Shown: positions 63,414 through 64,000 of the stretch, one piece after another
Position numbering within the stretch: the stretch's first letter is position 1
How the letters are laid out: each line of letters begins with the position of its first letter
DNA from: Rhizomicrobium palustre
GTDB lineage: Bacteria; Pseudomonadota; Alphaproteobacteria; Micropepsales; Micropepsaceae
DNA length: 64,000 bases
Assembly: GCF_011761565.1 (NCBI RefSeq)
Contig: NZ_JAASRM010000001.1
Span: 2,852,139-2,916,138, forward strand
Direction: 5' to 3'
Made by a program: the position numbers and the translations under genes
Notes under the pieces: generated by a model
What the model was told of the DNA's origin: nothing
Database searches by the model: none
The model's input: the letters and a program-made list of their open reading frames with translations, nothing else

Positions 63414-64000
63414 CTAAAAGGCGATCTGCACGCGCAGATTGACAGTGTTGTAGGCCTGCCCAATAGGTGCTCCTGCTGCAACAGCAGGATAAGGCGCTGC
63501 CGCTGCGATTGCCGAACCGTTGAGCTTATTTATCTCTACATGTTGGTAGTCGAACAACACCTTCACGACATTGTTAGGATACCAGTGCACACCAGCCGTG
63601 GCGATTTTCTGCTCACCGCCACGAATGCCGCCCGCCGCAGGGGCAAGTGCCGCATCATAGTTCAGATCGGCGGTGCTGTAACGTGCTGCGAGTTCCCACG
63701 CGCCAATGCCGTCACCAAGCCCAAAAGGATGATCGGGTTTGGGATTGCGGAAGGCGGCGCGGCTCGCGTCATAGACGCGGGTTTCACCCGTAAGAACCCA
63801 TGCAGCCTGCAGATACCAGGCGGAGAAATCGGGGTTGGAGAAAGCCGAAGCGCGCCGGTCAACATGGTAATTGAACCAGCCGCCTTGGGCATAGAGGTTC
63901 TTCCACACCGCGCCAAGCTCGCCGCCGCCGATGATAAGATCGTCCGCATCAAGCGTTGCGTTGATAAGTTGCGTGCCGTCGACCCGAAGTTCGGGCCGGT
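63414..64000 (-). CDS. OprP/OprO-like porin, partial at window end
   Basis: The C-terminal ~195 residues of a porin; the 5' part is outside the window. The frame reads through to base 64000 (PELRVDGTQLINATLDADDL at the edge) and ends LRVQIAF. It aligns with the porin at 40215-41891 (GTQL, YLQAAWVLTGETRVYDA against VQAAYMLTGESRSYNA, HWYPNNVVKVLFDYQHV against NWYPNSNIKLALDYQYI). Being 30 bases ahead of sbp it is probably the outer-membrane route for sulfate; this is an inference from the operon. Confidence 0.85.
   Translation of the reverse strand, partial: RPELRVDGTQLINATLDADDLIIGGGELGAVWKNLYAQGGWFNYHVDRRASAFSNPDFSAWYLQAAWVLTGETRVYDASRAAFRNPKPDHPFGLGDGIGAWELAARYSTADLNYDAALAPAAGGIRGGEQKIATAGVHWYPNNVVKVLFDYQHVEINKLNGSAIAAAAPYPAVAAGAPIGQAYNTVNLRVQIAF

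Overview
The window looks like chromosomal DNA of a GC-rich alphaproteobacterium. The best evidence is a complete PhyR/NepR/EcfG general stress response locus, a regulatory device known only from Alphaproteobacteria, together with a chemotaxis operon in the Caulobacter-type order (cheX-cheY-cheA-cheW-cheR-cheB-cheY-cheD-cheU-cheY-cheE). A soil or plant-associated relative of Caulobacterales, Rhizobiales or Micropepsales would fit; the genus cannot be fixed from this sequence alone. No rRNA, tRNA, insertion sequence, CRISPR array or prophage was seen, and gene content reads as core or near-core.

Layout. 0-4.4 kb: a large autotransporter. 4.4-4.6 kb: a small CsbD stress protein. 4.8-10.9 kb: glutamate synthase gltB-gltD. 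11-24.1 kb (minus strand): a six-gene trehalose/alpha-glucan operon in transcription order glgE, treS-mak fusion, glgX, treZ, treY, then a ribosome-hibernation-like gene; most junctions are 4-base ATGA overlaps. 24.2-28 kb: small stress genes (two PRC-barrel proteins, an H1-like basic protein, a DUF883 protein, a 41-residue membrane protein, a DUF1328 protein) and Ku. 28.2-33.2 kb: two sensor kinases, ecfG, nepR and phyR. 33.3-40.2 kb: tamA, tamB, a low-molecular-weight phosphatase and a fructosamine-kinase-like gene. 40.2-41.9 kb: a porin. 42.2-52.1 kb: a globin-coupled chemoreceptor and the che operon. 52.1-55.6 kb: branched-chain 2-oxoacid dehydrogenase E1alpha/E1beta/E2. 55.8-59.9 kb: a multi-PAS histidine kinase and a duplicated cheY-cheE pair. 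59.9-64 kb: a sulfate ABC transporter preceded by a second porin that runs off the window.

How the parts work together. I found ten EcfG-type promoter sites (GGAAC, 16-17 bases, CGTT, some with one mismatch) by eye between 4.5 and 32.4 kb. They stand ahead of csbD, the glgE operon, both PRC-barrel genes, the DUF883 gene, the 41-residue gene, ku, the DUF1328 gene, nepR-ecfG and phyR. The left half of the window therefore reads as a stress regulon next to its own master regulators: osmoprotectant and storage-glucan metabolism, ribosome protection, DNA end-joining and envelope proteins. This regulon assignment is an inference from promoter motifs.

Most unusual points: (1) GlgE carries an N-terminal degenerate copy of its own GH13 domain that has lost the catalytic nucleophile; (2) the CheY-III receiver ends in a FliM-N-like CheY-binding motif; (3) a second copy of the cheY-III/cheE pair lies 6.6 kb away with the phosphoacceptor Asp61 changed to Glu; (4) CheU has a DxxxQ motif like CheZ-type phosphatases.
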